This document shows, in pieces, positions 24,560-33,588 of a DNA stretch of 42,141 nucleotides. This stretch comes from Hyphococcus sp. (GTDB taxonomy: Bacteria > Pseudomonadota > Alphaproteobacteria > Caulobacterales > Parvularculaceae): assembly GCA_021776245.1 (NCBI GenBank), contig JAJFGF010000034.1, forward strand, positions 1 to 42,141, written 5' to 3'. Below the pieces are notes generated by a model. That model ran no database searches. It was given only the letters and a program-made list of their open reading frames with translations, and had not been told where the DNA came from. Each line of letters begins with the position of its first letter. The stretch's first letter is position 1. A program made the position numbers and the translations under genes.

Positions 24560-26416
24560 ATGGAAACACTACTCGCAGCCCCGTGGCAGATGTGGGCGAC
24601 GCTGTTCATTATTGGCGTCACCATCGTCTTTTACACGCTAGACCGTTTCCCTATCGAACTGATCTCGGCAGGGGCGATCAGCGGGCTGTTGTTTTTGTTT
24701 CTGCTGGCGCCGATACAGTCGAACGGCGAAAATCTCCTGACGACCGAAACATTGTTGTCAGGATTCGCCAGCCCCGCTTTGTTCGCCATTCTTGGCCTGT
24801 TGATCATCGGCCAGGGGATGTTTCAGTCGGGGTCTCTTGAACAGCCAACGGAGTTGCTTTTACGGGCTTTCGAAAAGCGGCCGATCATCATCACCGGCGC
24901 GATTTTTGTCTTCATCATGATAATCAGCGCGTTTTTGAACAATACGCCGGTTGTCGTGATGTTCATTCCGATCATGGCCGCCATGGCTCAACAAAGTAAA
25001 ATCCCCGTCGCGCGCTTCATGATGCCCTTGTCGTATCTGTCGATCTTCGGCGGCATGACGACAGTCATCGGATCGTCAACGAATCTTTTGGCCGCAGAAT
25101 CCTATCGTGCGACGACCGGCGGCGAGATCGGTTTTTTCGAGCTGACGCCAATGGGCCTCATTCTTGCCGGCGTGGGCATGGCCTATATGGCGACGGCCGG
25201 GCGCTGGCTGATGCCGATTCGCGAAAACCCAAACAAATATGCGATATCGGAACGAGAAGGAAAGCATTTCATCGCTCAGATTGAAATCAATCGCGGCCAT
25301 CCCTTGATTGGCAAGGGGCCGGTGGCTGGATTGTTTGTCGATCTTCCGGACATCACCGTTCGCATGGTGCAGCGCCGGGAAAAAGCAATCCTGCCGCCGT
25401 TTGATAATTTTTCCTTTATGGCGGGTGACTTTGTCATCGTCGCTGCGACGCGATCGTCTTTGACGGCGCTGTTAAAATCAAACCCCGATATTCTCGAAGG
25501 GTTGATGGCGGAGACATCCATCGCCGATGAAGAAGACGGATCGGTACAACGATCGACCCAATTGACTCTTGTCGAGGCGATCGTTGCGCCCGGGTCGCGT
25601 CTCATTGGCCGTTCAATTGCGCAGATAGGCTTTAACGCGCAAACAGATTGCGTTATTTTGGGGATTGAGCGGCGCAGCCGAATGATCCGGACACAAATGA
25701 ACACAATCCGGCTTGAGGCGGGAGACGTTCTCCTTATCCTGGGCGACATCAATGATGTTCGCTCTTTGCGCGCGGACCGGGATATATTGCTGCTTGAATG
25801 GTCGATGCAAGGCCTGCCCGATCAGCGCAATGCTCGTATTGCAGCATCAATTTTTACCGCTGTCGTGACGCTGACAGCGACCGGGTTTTTGCCGATCGCC
25901 GTCTCGGCAATGGCCGGCGCAACGGCAATGGTCGCCAGCGGCTGCCTTAATGTAAGGCAGGCGGCGCGTGCGCTGGACCGGCGCATTTATCTTTTGATCG
26001 GCGCATCACTTGCCATGGCGGCGGCGCTGGAGCGAACCGGCGGCGCTGCTTTTATTGGCGAAGGTCTTGCTGCATCCGCAGGCAGCTTCGGCTCGGTCGC
26101 ACTGATTTCTGCGTTTTTTATCCTGTGCGCCGCGCTCACCAATGTTTTGTCCAACAACGCTACGGCGGTGCTTTTTACGCCGATCGCCGTATCCGCAGCG
26201 CATCAGCTCGGCATTGATGAGCATATTCTCGTTTTGACCGTTATTTTTGGATCGAACTGCTCCTTTGCAACGCCGATCGCTTACCAGACAAACCTTCTTG
26301 TGATGACGCCGGGTCATTACAAATTTAGAGACTTTTTAATTGTCGGCGGACCGCTGATTGTCCTGCTATGGATGGTTTATACGGCGATTGCGCCATTTTA
26401 CTTCGGGCTCACTTGA
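24560..26416 (+). CDS. SLC13/DASS-family permease with two RCK_C (TrkA-C) domains
   Basis: The product has ~618 residues. The N-terminal membrane half includes the SNT-type motif FLNNTPVVVMFIPI and IGSSTNLLAAES; two cytosolic RCK_C domains follow (~210-300 and ~310-390, each with the GSRLIGRSI/GHPLIGKGP pattern), then the second membrane half with TNVLSNNATAVLFTPIA. This is the sodium/anion symporter layout with central TrkA-C inserts, often linked to sulfate or carboxylate uptake; the substrate is not evident. The start is uncertain: GAGG is only three bases before the ATG at 24560, and the frame is open to 24449. Confidence 0.88.
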   Translation: METLLAAPWQMWATLFIIGVTIVFYTLDRFPIELISAGAISGLLFLFLLAPIQSNGENLLTTETLLSGFASPALFAILGLLIIGQGMFQSGSLEQPTELLLRAFEKRPIIITGAIFVFIMIISAFLNNTPVVVMFIPIMAAMAQQSKIPVARFMMPLSYLSIFGGMTTVIGSSTNLLAAESYRATTGGEIGFFELTPMGLILAGVGMAYMATAGRWLMPIRENPNKYAISEREGKHFIAQIEINRGHPLIGKGPVAGLFVDLPDITVRMVQRREKAILPPFDNFSFMAGDFVIVAATRSSLTALLKSNPDILEGLMAETSIADEEDGSVQRSTQLTLVEAIVAPGSRLIGRSIAQIGFNAQTDCVILGIERRSRMIRTQMNTIRLEAGDVLLILGDINDVRSLRADRDILLLEWSMQGLPDQRNARIAASIFTAVVTLTATGFLPIAVSAMAGATAMVASGCLNVRQAARALDRRIYLLIGASLAMAAALERTGGAAFIGEGLAASAGSFGSVALISAFFILCAALTNVLSNNATAVLFTPIAVSAAHQLGIDEHILVLTVIFGSNCSFATPIAYQTNLLVMTPGHYKFRDFLIVGGPLIVLLWMVYTAIAPFYFGLT

Positions 26417-26495
26417 CCGAAGAAGAGAACGGATTCACGGATTCATTGCAGGTTTGATAATCGCCCGCTAAGATTCTGCCGCTAGGATGCATATC

Positions 26496-27254
26496 ATGAG
26501 TAATGAAGATTTTGCCCGGCGGCTCGGTCTTGAAGGCGGTGAATTTTATATCACCGCCCCGGCCGCCTGCCCCTATCTGACCGATCGCAAAGAGCGCAAG
26601 ATATTTTCATATCTCGGCGGCGATGCGGCGTCATCGACCAATGCGTTATTGACGCGCCGTGGATTTCGCCGGTCGCAAAACATCATCTATTTGCCCGCAT
26701 GCGAAGGATGCAGCGCGTGTGTTCCGGTGCGCATTGTCGTTGATGATTTCGATCTTTCAAAATCGCGCCGCAGAACACTAACGAAAAATGCGGATATCAT
26801 CCGGCGCATCCGCGCCCCGCGCGCATCCGGCGAACAGTTTTCGGTTTTGCGCGGCTATCTCGACGCGCGCCATGGCGAGGGCGGCATGGCGGATATGACG
26901 GTTCTCGACTACGCCTCAATGGTCGAAGAAACTGCTGTTGACACCATGATCATCGAGTATCGTCTGCTGGACGAAAAGTCCGGCGAAGAACGTCTTATTG
27001 GCGTCGCGCTGACGGACCGTCTGACCGACGGCCTTTCCATGGTCTACAGCTTTTTCGAACCCGAGGAAGAAGCGCGCGGCCTCGGCCGTTTTATGATTCT
27101 CGATCATGTGGCGCTCGCCCGTGAATTAGACCTTCCCTATGTCTATCTCGGTTATTGGGTCGAAGGCTCGCCGAAGATGGAATATAAGACGAATTTCCAG
27201 CCGCTTGAAAAACTCACCGGCGGCGGCTGGGTCCGCATGGACCGGCAAACCTGA
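26496..27254 (+). CDS. bpt: Aspartate/glutamate leucyltransferase (arginyltransferase-like)
   Basis: The product has 252 residues. CPYL near the start, the C-x2-C pair in LPACEGCSACVPVRI, and the C-terminal YLGYWVEGSPKMEYKTNFQPLE are signature segments of the bacterial Bpt/ATE family, which transfers Leu from Leu-tRNA onto N-terminal Asp or Glu of proteins and so marks them for N-degron turnover by ClpS/ClpAP. The second ATG is chosen because AGGA is nine bases upstream; an ATG three codons earlier is too close to it. It is transcribed alone between the SLC13 permease and a lipoprotein gene. Confidence 0.95.
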   Translation: MSNEDFARRLGLEGGEFYITAPAACPYLTDRKERKIFSYLGGDAASSTNALLTRRGFRRSQNIIYLPACEGCSACVPVRIVVDDFDLSKSRRRTLTKNADIIRRIRAPRASGEQFSVLRGYLDARHGEGGMADMTVLDYASMVEETAVDTMIIEYRLLDEKSGEERLIGVALTDRLTDGLSMVYSFFEPEEEARGLGRFMILDHVALARELDLPYVYLGYWVEGSPKMEYKTNFQPLEKLTGGGWVRMDRQT

Positions 27255-27378
27255 TCTCCTGGCCTGATCTCCGCCACCCATTCCTGATATTTTCGTTTTC
27301 TCAACGCCGTTGATCGGCGCACCCGGCCTATTGTAGCCTGCGGCTGCAGCGGGGCGTTGTAACGGACATGGAGGAAAA

Positions 27379-27765
27379 GTGCCAAACGGAAAATCCCAAA
27401 TTCAAATTGCCCTGATAACCACCCTCGCAGCGCTGGCGTCAGGATGTTCGCTGCCGCCATTTGGATATGCTCAGGATCGCTGCGTCGGCGCCTATAACCA
27501 GTGCCGCAACTCATGCAAAGATATGCCCTTCGGCGGCGCGCAATCCTCATGTTACGATCGTTGCCTTGACCGCGAAACACAATGCTATGCGACTGGAGAT
27601 GACGGCGCCGGATCGTCGCTGTCACAGGAAAGCCTGATGGGCGTGAGCCGTTCCGAAGCAGAAAAACAGGCTGACTATGAACGATGGAAAGCGCAAAAAG
27701 AACGCGAAGGCGAGGAAAGCGACGCGCCTGAGAACAACAGCGACGCTGAAGCGGTTGAAGACTAG
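27379..27765 (+). CDS. Small lipoprotein with mirror-symmetric cysteine spacing
   Basis: The product has 128 residues; I do not recognise the family. A signal peptide ends in the lipobox LASGC23. The mature part has six Cys at 35, 42, 46, 58, 62 and 69: C-x6-C-x3-C-x11-C-x3-C-x6-C, a palindromic spacing expected of a helical hairpin closed by nested disulfides. A second charged helix (SRSEAEKQADYERWKAQKEREGEE) and an acidic tail follow. The start is GTG with GGAGGAAAA just upstream; an ATG at 27368 is in another frame. It lies 46 bp before the TRAP operon in the same direction and could be co-transcribed with it. Confidence 0.8.
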   Translation: MPNGKSQIQIALITTLAALASGCSLPPFGYAQDRCVGAYNQCRNSCKDMPFGGAQSSCYDRCLDRETQCYATGDDGAGSSLSQESLMGVSRSEAEKQADYERWKAQKEREGEESDAPENNSDAEAVED

Positions 27766-27811
27766 CCTCCCCGGAAAATAACAACACAACGCACAGAAAC
27801 GGAAAAGCCTC

Positions 27812-28918
27812 ATGATTAAGCGACGGCAGCTGTTAACCGGCGGCGCGGCGGGACTTGCAGCGGGGTGCGATTGCGGCGTGCCGGCCGGCATCGACGGCGT
27901 CGCGAGCGCCATCCAGTCCCGCGAGCTGAAAATGGTCACCACCTGGCCGAAGGATTTTCCCGGCCTTGGCACGATGGCGGAACGTACAGCCCAGTTCATT
28001 ACGGAAATGTCCGGCGGCGCCATGCGCGTCCGCGTCTTTGCGGCGGGCGAACTCGTGAGCGCATTTGAGAGCTTTGACGCGGTCTCAAACGGCGCTGCCG
28101 ATCTTTATCATGGCGCTGAATATTATTGGGTCGGCAAATCTCCGGCTTTCGCGTTTTTCACCGCTGTGCCGTTCGGCATGACTGCGCCGGAAATCATGGC
28201 ATGGACAGAATTTGGCGGCGGCCAGGAATTGTGGGACGAACTTTCCGCCGGTTTTAACATAAAACCTTTTGCCGCCGGCAATACCGGCCATCAGCTTGCC
28301 GGCTGGTATAAAAAAGAGATCAAGAGCCTTCAAGATATGCGAGGCTTGAAAATCCGCATGCCGGGCCTCGGCGGCGAAGTCTTGCGCCGGATTGGCGCTT
28401 CTGCTGTCGCGCTGTCAGGCGGCGAAATCTACCAGGCGCTGCAATCGGGCGCGATAGACGCCACCGAATGGGTGGGCCCGTGGAACGATCTTGCTTTCGG
28501 CTTTTATCGCGAAGCGAAATATTATTACTGGCCAGGCATCCACGAACCGGGCGCGCAACTTGGCGTCGGCGTCAATCTCAGCCTGTGGGAAGGGATGACG
28601 CTGCAGGAAAAATCAATCATTAAAGGCGCCTGTCACCGGGCAAATCATTTGTCCATCGCCGAATATGTTCACCATAACGCCACTGCGCTCGATCAGCTCG
28701 TCAATAACCATGGCGTTGAATTACGCCAGATGCCGGACGACGTTATGGCGGCGCTGGCGCGGGAATCCAAAAATGTCCTCGAAGAAACCGCAGAGACAGA
28801 TGATCTCACGGCGCGCGTTTTTGAAAGCTATAAAAAATCGCTTGAACGTTCCATGGCCTGGAGCCGGATCTCCGACGAGGCGTTTATGAATAAGCGCCGC
28901 GAAGTGTTTGCGCTGTGA
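27812..28918 (+). CDS. dctP: TRAP transporter substrate-binding protein (DctP/TakP-like), Tat-type lipoprotein
   Basis: The product has 368 residues. The leader KRRQLLTGGAAGLAAGC19 combines a twin-arginine motif with a lipobox. The body matches the TakP subgroup for 2-oxo or hydroxy acids: MVTTWPKDFPGLG, AEYYWVGKSPAF, the ligand-binding Arg in KIRMPGLGG, and the ATEWVGPWND block. It captures an organic acid in the periplasm and delivers it to the DctQM membrane unit. Its stop overlaps the dctQ GTG by four bases, so all three transporter genes are coupled. Confidence 0.93.
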   Translation: MIKRRQLLTGGAAGLAAGCDCGVPAGIDGVASAIQSRELKMVTTWPKDFPGLGTMAERTAQFITEMSGGAMRVRVFAAGELVSAFESFDAVSNGAADLYHGAEYYWVGKSPAFAFFTAVPFGMTAPEIMAWTEFGGGQELWDELSAGFNIKPFAAGNTGHQLAGWYKKEIKSLQDMRGLKIRMPGLGGEVLRRIGASAVALSGGEIYQALQSGAIDATEWVGPWNDLAFGFYREAKYYYWPGIHEPGAQLGVGVNLSLWEGMTLQEKSIIKGACHRANHLSIAEYVHHNATALDQLVNNHGVELRQMPDDVMAALARESKNVLEETAETDDLTARVFESYKKSLERSMAWSRISDEAFMNKRREVFAL

Positions 28919-29799
28919 CGATGCTGTCACTTGCCGGTAATATCCTGAACTGGATTGCCGCGGGTGTTCTTTTCCCGCTGATGCTCTTGCCCTTGGCGGC
29001 GCTTCTAGAGCATTTCCGAGCGAAGTGGGAATCGGTTCGCGTGAAGGAAATGCGACCAAACAATAACTTAAAGCCGGTCCGCGATTCAGTTAAGATCGGA
29101 ACGGCTCTAGCACACAGCAAGTATTCAGCGTTGATCTGGTTTTCGACCGTCGCGGCTGTTGTTCTCGCGGGCGTTCTCTTTGCCACGCTTGCGCCGATCC
29201 TCTCGGTGACGCCGTCAATGACGCAGGCCGGAATCTTCATTGTGATCGTGATCATCATCAGCGCTTTAATTTTCACAAGCGGCGGCGCCGGACCTCTCAT
29301 CGCCAGGTTGTCGCCGATAATCGAGAAACTCGTCAGCGCTTCGGCCCAGGCTGTGATGTGGCTGTTGCTCGCGATGGCGCTTATTCAATTTGGCATTGTG
29401 GTTTTGCGTTATGTCTTCGGCATCAATTATATCTTCATGCAGGAATCGATCACTTACATGCATGGCGCGGTATTCCTGCTGGCTGCGGGTTACGCGCTCC
29501 TGACCGACGATCATGTGCGCGTCGATATTTTCTATCGCGAGGCGCCGGCGAAGCGCAAAGCGCTGATTGATCTTCTCGGGACCTATCTTCTGTTGTTTCC
29601 CGTTTGCCTTTTATTGCTGTGGACCGCATCGCCCTATGTCGCAAATTCCTGGGCGGTGGGCGAAAGCTCCGCAGAAGCCTCAGGCATCGCCGGCGTGTTC
29701 ATTTTGAAATCGTTTATCCCCGCTTTTGCTGTGCTGCTGGCGATGGCGGGCTTTAACATCGCGGCGCGCGCCGGCGACGTGTTGCGAGGGCGCAGCTGA
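28915..29799 (+). CDS. dctQ: TRAP transporter small permease (DctQ) with an extra N-terminal membrane region
   Basis: The product has 294 residues; DctQ proteins are usually ~160-200. The core DctQ domain begins near residue 128 (EKLVSASAQAVMWLLLAMAL) with four membrane segments, including VVLRYVFGINYIFMQE and the HVRVDIFY motif. The first ~125 residues add about three membrane segments. Residues 32-65 (EHFRAKW...KIGTAL) are not membrane-like and are encoded by a 106-bp palindromic repeat. The start is GTG at 28915 (GTGA overlap with dctP); an ATG two codons on is possible. Together with dctM it forms the sodium-coupled membrane unit. The frame is open throughout, so the repeat does not break the gene. 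Confidence 0.88.
   Translation: MTMLSLAGNILNWIAAGVLFPLMLLPLAALLEHFRAKWESVRVKEMRPNNNLKPVRDSVKIGTALAHSKYSALIWFSTVAAVVLAGVLFATLAPILSVTPSMTQAGIFIVIVIIISALIFTSGGAGPLIARLSPIIEKLVSASAQAVMWLLLAMALIQFGIVVLRYVFGINYIFMQESITYMHGAVFLLAAGYALLTDDHVRVDIFYREAPAKRKALIDLLGTYLLLFPVCLLLLWTASPYVANSWAVGESSAEASGIAGVFILKSFIPAFAVLLAMAGFNIAARAGDVLRGRS
29005..29110. repeat. Palindromic repeat element (CTAGAGC...GCTCTAG) inserted in frame in dctQ
   Basis: The 106-bp unit is bounded by CTAGAGC (29005-29011) and GCTCTAG (29104-29110). It holds two hairpins: GCATTTCC (29010-29017)/GGAAATGC (29046-29053), with inner GCGAA/TTCGC; and AGCCG (29072-29076)/CGGCT (29102-29106), with inner TCCG/CGGA. I recognise the type from memory as a dispersed intergenic repeat of Rhizobiales-like genomes. 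If CTAG is a duplicated 4-bp target, the net gain is 102 bp, exactly 34 codons, which keeps dctQ in frame. Confidence 0.75.
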
Positions 29800-31421
29800 T
29801 GGACATCGCGATCGGCGACGCTACTTTCTGCCTCTGCGCCTTTGCCGGCTGGCTCGATATTGCGATGGTTCTTGTGCTGTGCGCACTCCTCATGGCGGGC
29901 TATCCCGTGGCGTTCAGCCTCGCTGGCACAGCGCTGCTCTTTGCGGTTCTCGGCATGACTTTCGGTGTTTTTGACATCAGCTATTTGCGGCCATTTCCCC
30001 AGCGCATATTCGGCGCGGCGACAAACACAACATTAATCGCTGTACCGATGTTCATCCTGATGGGGGTAATCCTTGAAAAATCAAAGATTGCCGAAGAACT
30101 GCTGGAGGCGATGGCGAAACTCTTCGGCAGTTTGCGCGGCGGGCTTGGACTTTCGGTCACCATCGTCGGAGCACTTTTGGCCGCCTCGACCGGCATTGTC
30201 GGTGCAACAGTCGTCACCATGGGATTGCTCAGCCTGCCGACCATGTTGCGGCGCGGTTATGACCCGGCGTTTGCATCCGGCTCTATCGCCGCCGCCGGTA
30301 CGCTGGGCCAGATCATCCCTCCATCGATCGTCCTGATCCTGCTCGGCGATGTGATTTCCAACGCCTATCAAAAGACGCAACTGGAACAGGGCGTGTTCGC
30401 GCCAGAAACCGTATCGGTCGGCGATCTTTTTGCCGGCGCGCTGATTCCCGGCCTCATGCTGGTGGGTCTTTATATCGTCTGGCAAATAATTGTCGCCGTC
30501 ACGCAGCCGCATAAGGCGCCGGCGATACCCGCCGCTGAAATGGGCAATCGCCGCGACGTCTGGATTGCCGCGCTGAAGGTTTTGCCGCCGCCATTGCTCC
30601 TCATCATCGCCGTGCTTGGGTCCATTCTGGCGGGCATTGCAACGCCGACCGAAGCCGCCAGCGTCGGCGCCATCGGCGCACTTTTTATTGCAGGCGCACG
30701 CATGGCGCCGAAAGGATCCTTGTTGGCCGGGCGGCCCGCGATATTTGCCGCCGCTGCTTCAATCATCGGTCTGATGCTGCTCACCGCCTTTCTGGATTTG
30801 CGATTGGGCCGCGACAATATTGCGCTCATCGAAACAGCAGGGATCGCAATCGCATTCTTATTGTTTGCGCTAACGCCCTGGGGTATCATCGCGAGCCTGG
30901 CGCAATTGCGCCGTGAGAAAACCCTTGCTCCGATCCTCGACCAAACGGCGCGCGTTACGACAATGGTCTTTACGATCCTGATTGGCGCAGCTTTGTTTTC
31001 ACTCGTCTTCAGAGGTCTCGGCGGCGACGACACAGTGCGCACAGCGCTTGCGGCTGCGCCCGGCGGCAAGGTCGGCGCAGTCATCACGGTCATGCTGGTG
31101 ATGTTTGTCCTCGGCTTTTTTCTCGACTTTATCGAGATCACCCTCGTCGTCGTCCCGTTGGTGGGCCCACCCCTCCTCGCTCTCGGTCTTGACCCGGTCT
31201 GGCTTGGCGTGATGATGGCGATTAACCTGCAGACATCTTTTTTAACCCCGCCTTTCGGCTTCGCGCTGTTCTATTTGCGCGGCGTCGCGCCGCCGGAAGT
31301 TTCCACCGGACAAATCTATCGCGGCGCCATTCCGTTCATTGCCATCCAATTGCTGGCGCTGGGTCTGTTGGCGGCGTTTCCGCAATTAGCAACATGGCTG
31401 CCGGGGGTTTTGTACCAGTAG
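29799..31421 (+). CDS. dctM: TRAP transporter large permease (DctM)
   Basis: The product has 540 residues, longer than the usual ~430 because of a hydrophobic insertion around residues 300-370, as seen in the 2-oxoacid/mannitol-type subgroup. The signature blocks are FPQRIFGAATNTTLIAVPMF, AASTGIVGATVVTMGLLSLP, GSIAAAGTLGQIIPPSIVLI, and near the end DFIEITLVVVPLVGP and FLTPPFGFALFYLRG. It is the sodium-driven elevator-type transport subunit. Its ATG overlaps the dctQ stop (TGATG). It is the last gene of the operon and converges with the phosphoesterase gene 29 bp away. Confidence 0.94.
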   Translation: MDIAIGDATFCLCAFAGWLDIAMVLVLCALLMAGYPVAFSLAGTALLFAVLGMTFGVFDISYLRPFPQRIFGAATNTTLIAVPMFILMGVILEKSKIAEELLEAMAKLFGSLRGGLGLSVTIVGALLAASTGIVGATVVTMGLLSLPTMLRRGYDPAFASGSIAAAGTLGQIIPPSIVLILLGDVISNAYQKTQLEQGVFAPETVSVGDLFAGALIPGLMLVGLYIVWQIIVAVTQPHKAPAIPAAEMGNRRDVWIAALKVLPPPLLLIIAVLGSILAGIATPTEAASVGAIGALFIAGARMAPKGSLLAGRPAIFAAAASIIGLMLLTAFLDLRLGRDNIALIETAGIAIAFLLFALTPWGIIASLAQLRREKTLAPILDQTARVTTMVFTILIGAALFSLVFRGLGGDDTVRTALAAAPGGKVGAVITVMLVMFVLGFFLDFIEITLVVVPLVGPPLLALGLDPVWLGVMMAINLQTSFLTPPFGFALFYLRGVAPPEVSTGQIYRGAIPFIAIQLLALGLLAAFPQLATWLPGVLYQ

Positions 31422-31450
31422 CAACCGGAAAGTCGTTCCTTCCCGATAGT

Positions 31451-32500
31451 CTACCGACACCCATTCTCTGCAGGCTTGAGCTTCGAAACAATGCCTTCCG
31501 CCTGAAACGGAACCGATGCTTCCGGGCTAACGATTATTTTCACCGCATCGATCAACATATAATCGCCTGCCGCATTGAGGCGCCAAAGATTGGGCGCCGA
31601 AGCGCCGCCGAACGATCGGTCCCAGCAATAGGGCGATGTATCGCCATGCACAAAGAGAACCGGCTTTTCAAACGCCGCCGTCTCAGCCGCTATCAGTTCC
31701 CGGATTTCCTTGTAGCCGTCGCAATCGGCCTGGCCCGGCGTTGCGCAAATCTTGCCCGCATCGCGAACAGCAGTGACGTCGCCCTGGGTCGCGATCACAA
31801 GTGCTGCGGCGTTCTCGGCCCGCGCTTTTGCGAACGCAGATGCGACCCACGCAGCGTTATTGCTGTCGCGCATGGCAACCGCTGCTGCAATCGCGGCGGG
31901 CGTATCGCAATCGGACGGATTTGCGCTTTCACACGGGCCAAGTGTATCCCTGCCATTATTGCCGCCGACCAGATGGATCGTCACGAAACGCACATTTTCA
32001 TAAATCCAGCTGGCGTTTTCCGGCATCGTCGCCTGCCATTCCGCTCGCCATGATTGCGGCGGTGAAATCGGGGCGGGATTAAAAAACTTCGCGCGCAATT
32101 TTTCGAGACGCAACAACTCACGCACAACCGGCGTATTCGACGCCCGATCACAATCGGTCCACTCATTGTCTCCGGGTGTATAAAAAACCGGTGCGCCGAC
32201 GGCGTTCATCCAATTCAGATGTTCTTCATCCAGCGCATCGGTGCACGGCGCATTGCTGCCACGCTTTGTATCGCCCACATGGACGACAAACGGATAGACT
32301 TTCAATTCCGGTGTTATGTTATTTTTCAGCGCCCATTTTTGATCATTGTTGTAGGGAATATCGCCGATCACTGCGAAGCTGAAGCTGCCGCCGGCTGAAT
32401 CTTTTTTGTCTTCGCCAGGCGCCTGCCCGCTATTAGATGCGCAGGCAGCCATCGCAATGGCAAGAAGCGAAATTCCGGTCGCGCATAAAGGATTGGTCAT
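31451..32500 (-). CDS. Calcineurin-like metallophosphoesterase lipoprotein
   Basis: The product has 349 residues. The signal peptide ends in the lipobox AMAAC20, so it is a lipid-anchored envelope protein. Metallophosphoesterase motifs occur in order: FAVIGDIPY (GD 46-47), HVGDTKRG (76-81), GDNEW (110-114), and a C-terminal VHGDTSPY. The usual GNHE is replaced by GDNEW, as in a subset of periplasmic members. It has six or more Cys in the mature part, which may pair in the periplasm. The ATG at 32500 has GGAGG eight bases upstream. Substrate is unknown. It lies 98 bp after the M48 protease gene. Confidence 0.82.
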   Translation of the reverse strand: MTNPLCATGISLLAIAMAACASNSGQAPGEDKKDSAGGSFSFAVIGDIPYNNDQKWALKNNITPELKVYPFVVHVGDTKRGSNAPCTDALDEEHLNWMNAVGAPVFYTPGDNEWTDCDRASNTPVVRELLRLEKLRAKFFNPAPISPPQSWRAEWQATMPENASWIYENVRFVTIHLVGGNNGRDTLGPCESANPSDCDTPAAIAAAVAMRDSNNAAWVASAFAKARAENAAALVIATQGDVTAVRDAGKICATPGQADCDGYKEIRELIAAETAAFEKPVLFVHGDTSPYCWDRSFGGASAPNLWRLNAAGDYMLIDAVKIIVSPEASVPFQAEGIVSKLKPAENGCR

Positions 32501-32598
32501 TGGGGCCCTCCACATTTTTGCGGGCGGTGACATCGGGTGTAAGCCATGAATTCAGAATTAGTAACGCAGAAAACCCAGTCGATGACAATCCGCGACGG

Positions 32599-33588
32599 CT
32601 ATGGCGCGCCGGTGCTGGCCTGGAGTTCAACGCCGCCAGCATAATTCACCAGCGCCTCGATGCGTTTGTCGATTTTCGGATGGGTTGCAAAAACGCCGGC
32701 GAAAGGATGCGTATTTTCAATCATCATCTGCTGAATGTCATTGGGCGCGTCGATCTCGCTGTGGCCGGATATTTTTTTCAAAGCGGAAATCATCGCGTCG
32801 GGGCTGCGGGTCAATTCAACCGCACCGGCGTCGGCCAGAAATTCGCGTTTGCGCGATAGAGAAAACCTGATCACCAGCGCCAATAGATAGGCAGCCACAA
32901 TCATCGCAATTGCAATCAGGATCAAGACGCCGCCGCCGCGGCTGTCGCCCTGGCGCGAGCGCGTATGGCCGCCAACGCGCACACCAGTGCGAAACATACT
33001 GCGAAACACGAGCTCCCCGAAAAACGAAAATATGCCCACGAAGATCACGGCAATAATCATAAGCCGCACATCACGATTCATAATATGCGTCAGCTCATGG
33101 GCGAGCACCGCCTCAAGTTCGCTCTTGTCCAGCGTCTCAACAAGCCCGCGCGTGACCGTCACTTTATAGCTTTTTTCCGTGAGCCCGCTGGCAAAGGCGT
33201 TGAGCGCGGGCGTTTCAATAATGTTGAGTGTCGGCATGGTAAGGCCGCGAGACACGCAGAGATTTTCAAGAAGATTATATAATTCCGGCGCTTCCTTGCG
33301 CGACAACCCGCGCGCACCCACAGCGCCCTCAATCATCGCCTGATAGGTAAGCCATGCGATCAGAAACCAGACGCCGGCGCCGAGAAATGCAAATGGCCAA
33401 ATCCGGCCCATATGCCCTAGCGCCAGAATAAGCCCGTCTCCGACGCCGCTAATATTTTGCGTCAAAGCCACGTAACCGACCGACAACCCATACATCAACA
33501 AGAGCAGGAGAACCGGAAATCCCGCGAGCAACATCACAGATTTGAAATTATTGTTCCAGATGTGGGTTTGCAGGCCGAAGGCGCCCAT
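32599..33588 (-). CDS. M48-family (HtpX-like) membrane zinc metalloprotease
   Basis: The product has 329 residues. Two N-terminal membrane segments (~15-45 and ~60-85) precede the protease domain with zinc site HELTH (164-168) and the third ligand Glu in KREFLADAGA (~249); two more membrane segments sit between them. HtpX-type enzymes degrade damaged inner-membrane proteins. The ATG overlaps the racemase stop by one base. LemA is commonly paired with M48 proteases; here lemA is three genes upstream in the same coupled operon, with GNAT and racemase genes in between. Confidence 0.92.
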   Translation of the reverse strand: MGAFGLQTHIWNNNFKSVMLLAGFPVLLLLLMYGLSVGYVALTQNISGVGDGLILALGHMGRIWPFAFLGAGVWFLIAWLTYQAMIEGAVGARGLSRKEAPELYNLLENLCVSRGLTMPTLNIIETPALNAFASGLTEKSYKVTVTRGLVETLDKSELEAVLAHELTHIMNRDVRLMIIAVIFVGIFSFFGELVFRSMFRTGVRVGGHTRSRQGDSRGGGVLILIAIAMIVAAYLLALVIRFSLSRKREFLADAGAVELTRSPDAMISALKKISGHSEIDAPNDIQQMMIENTHPFAGVFATHPKIDKRIEALVNYAGGVELQASTGAP

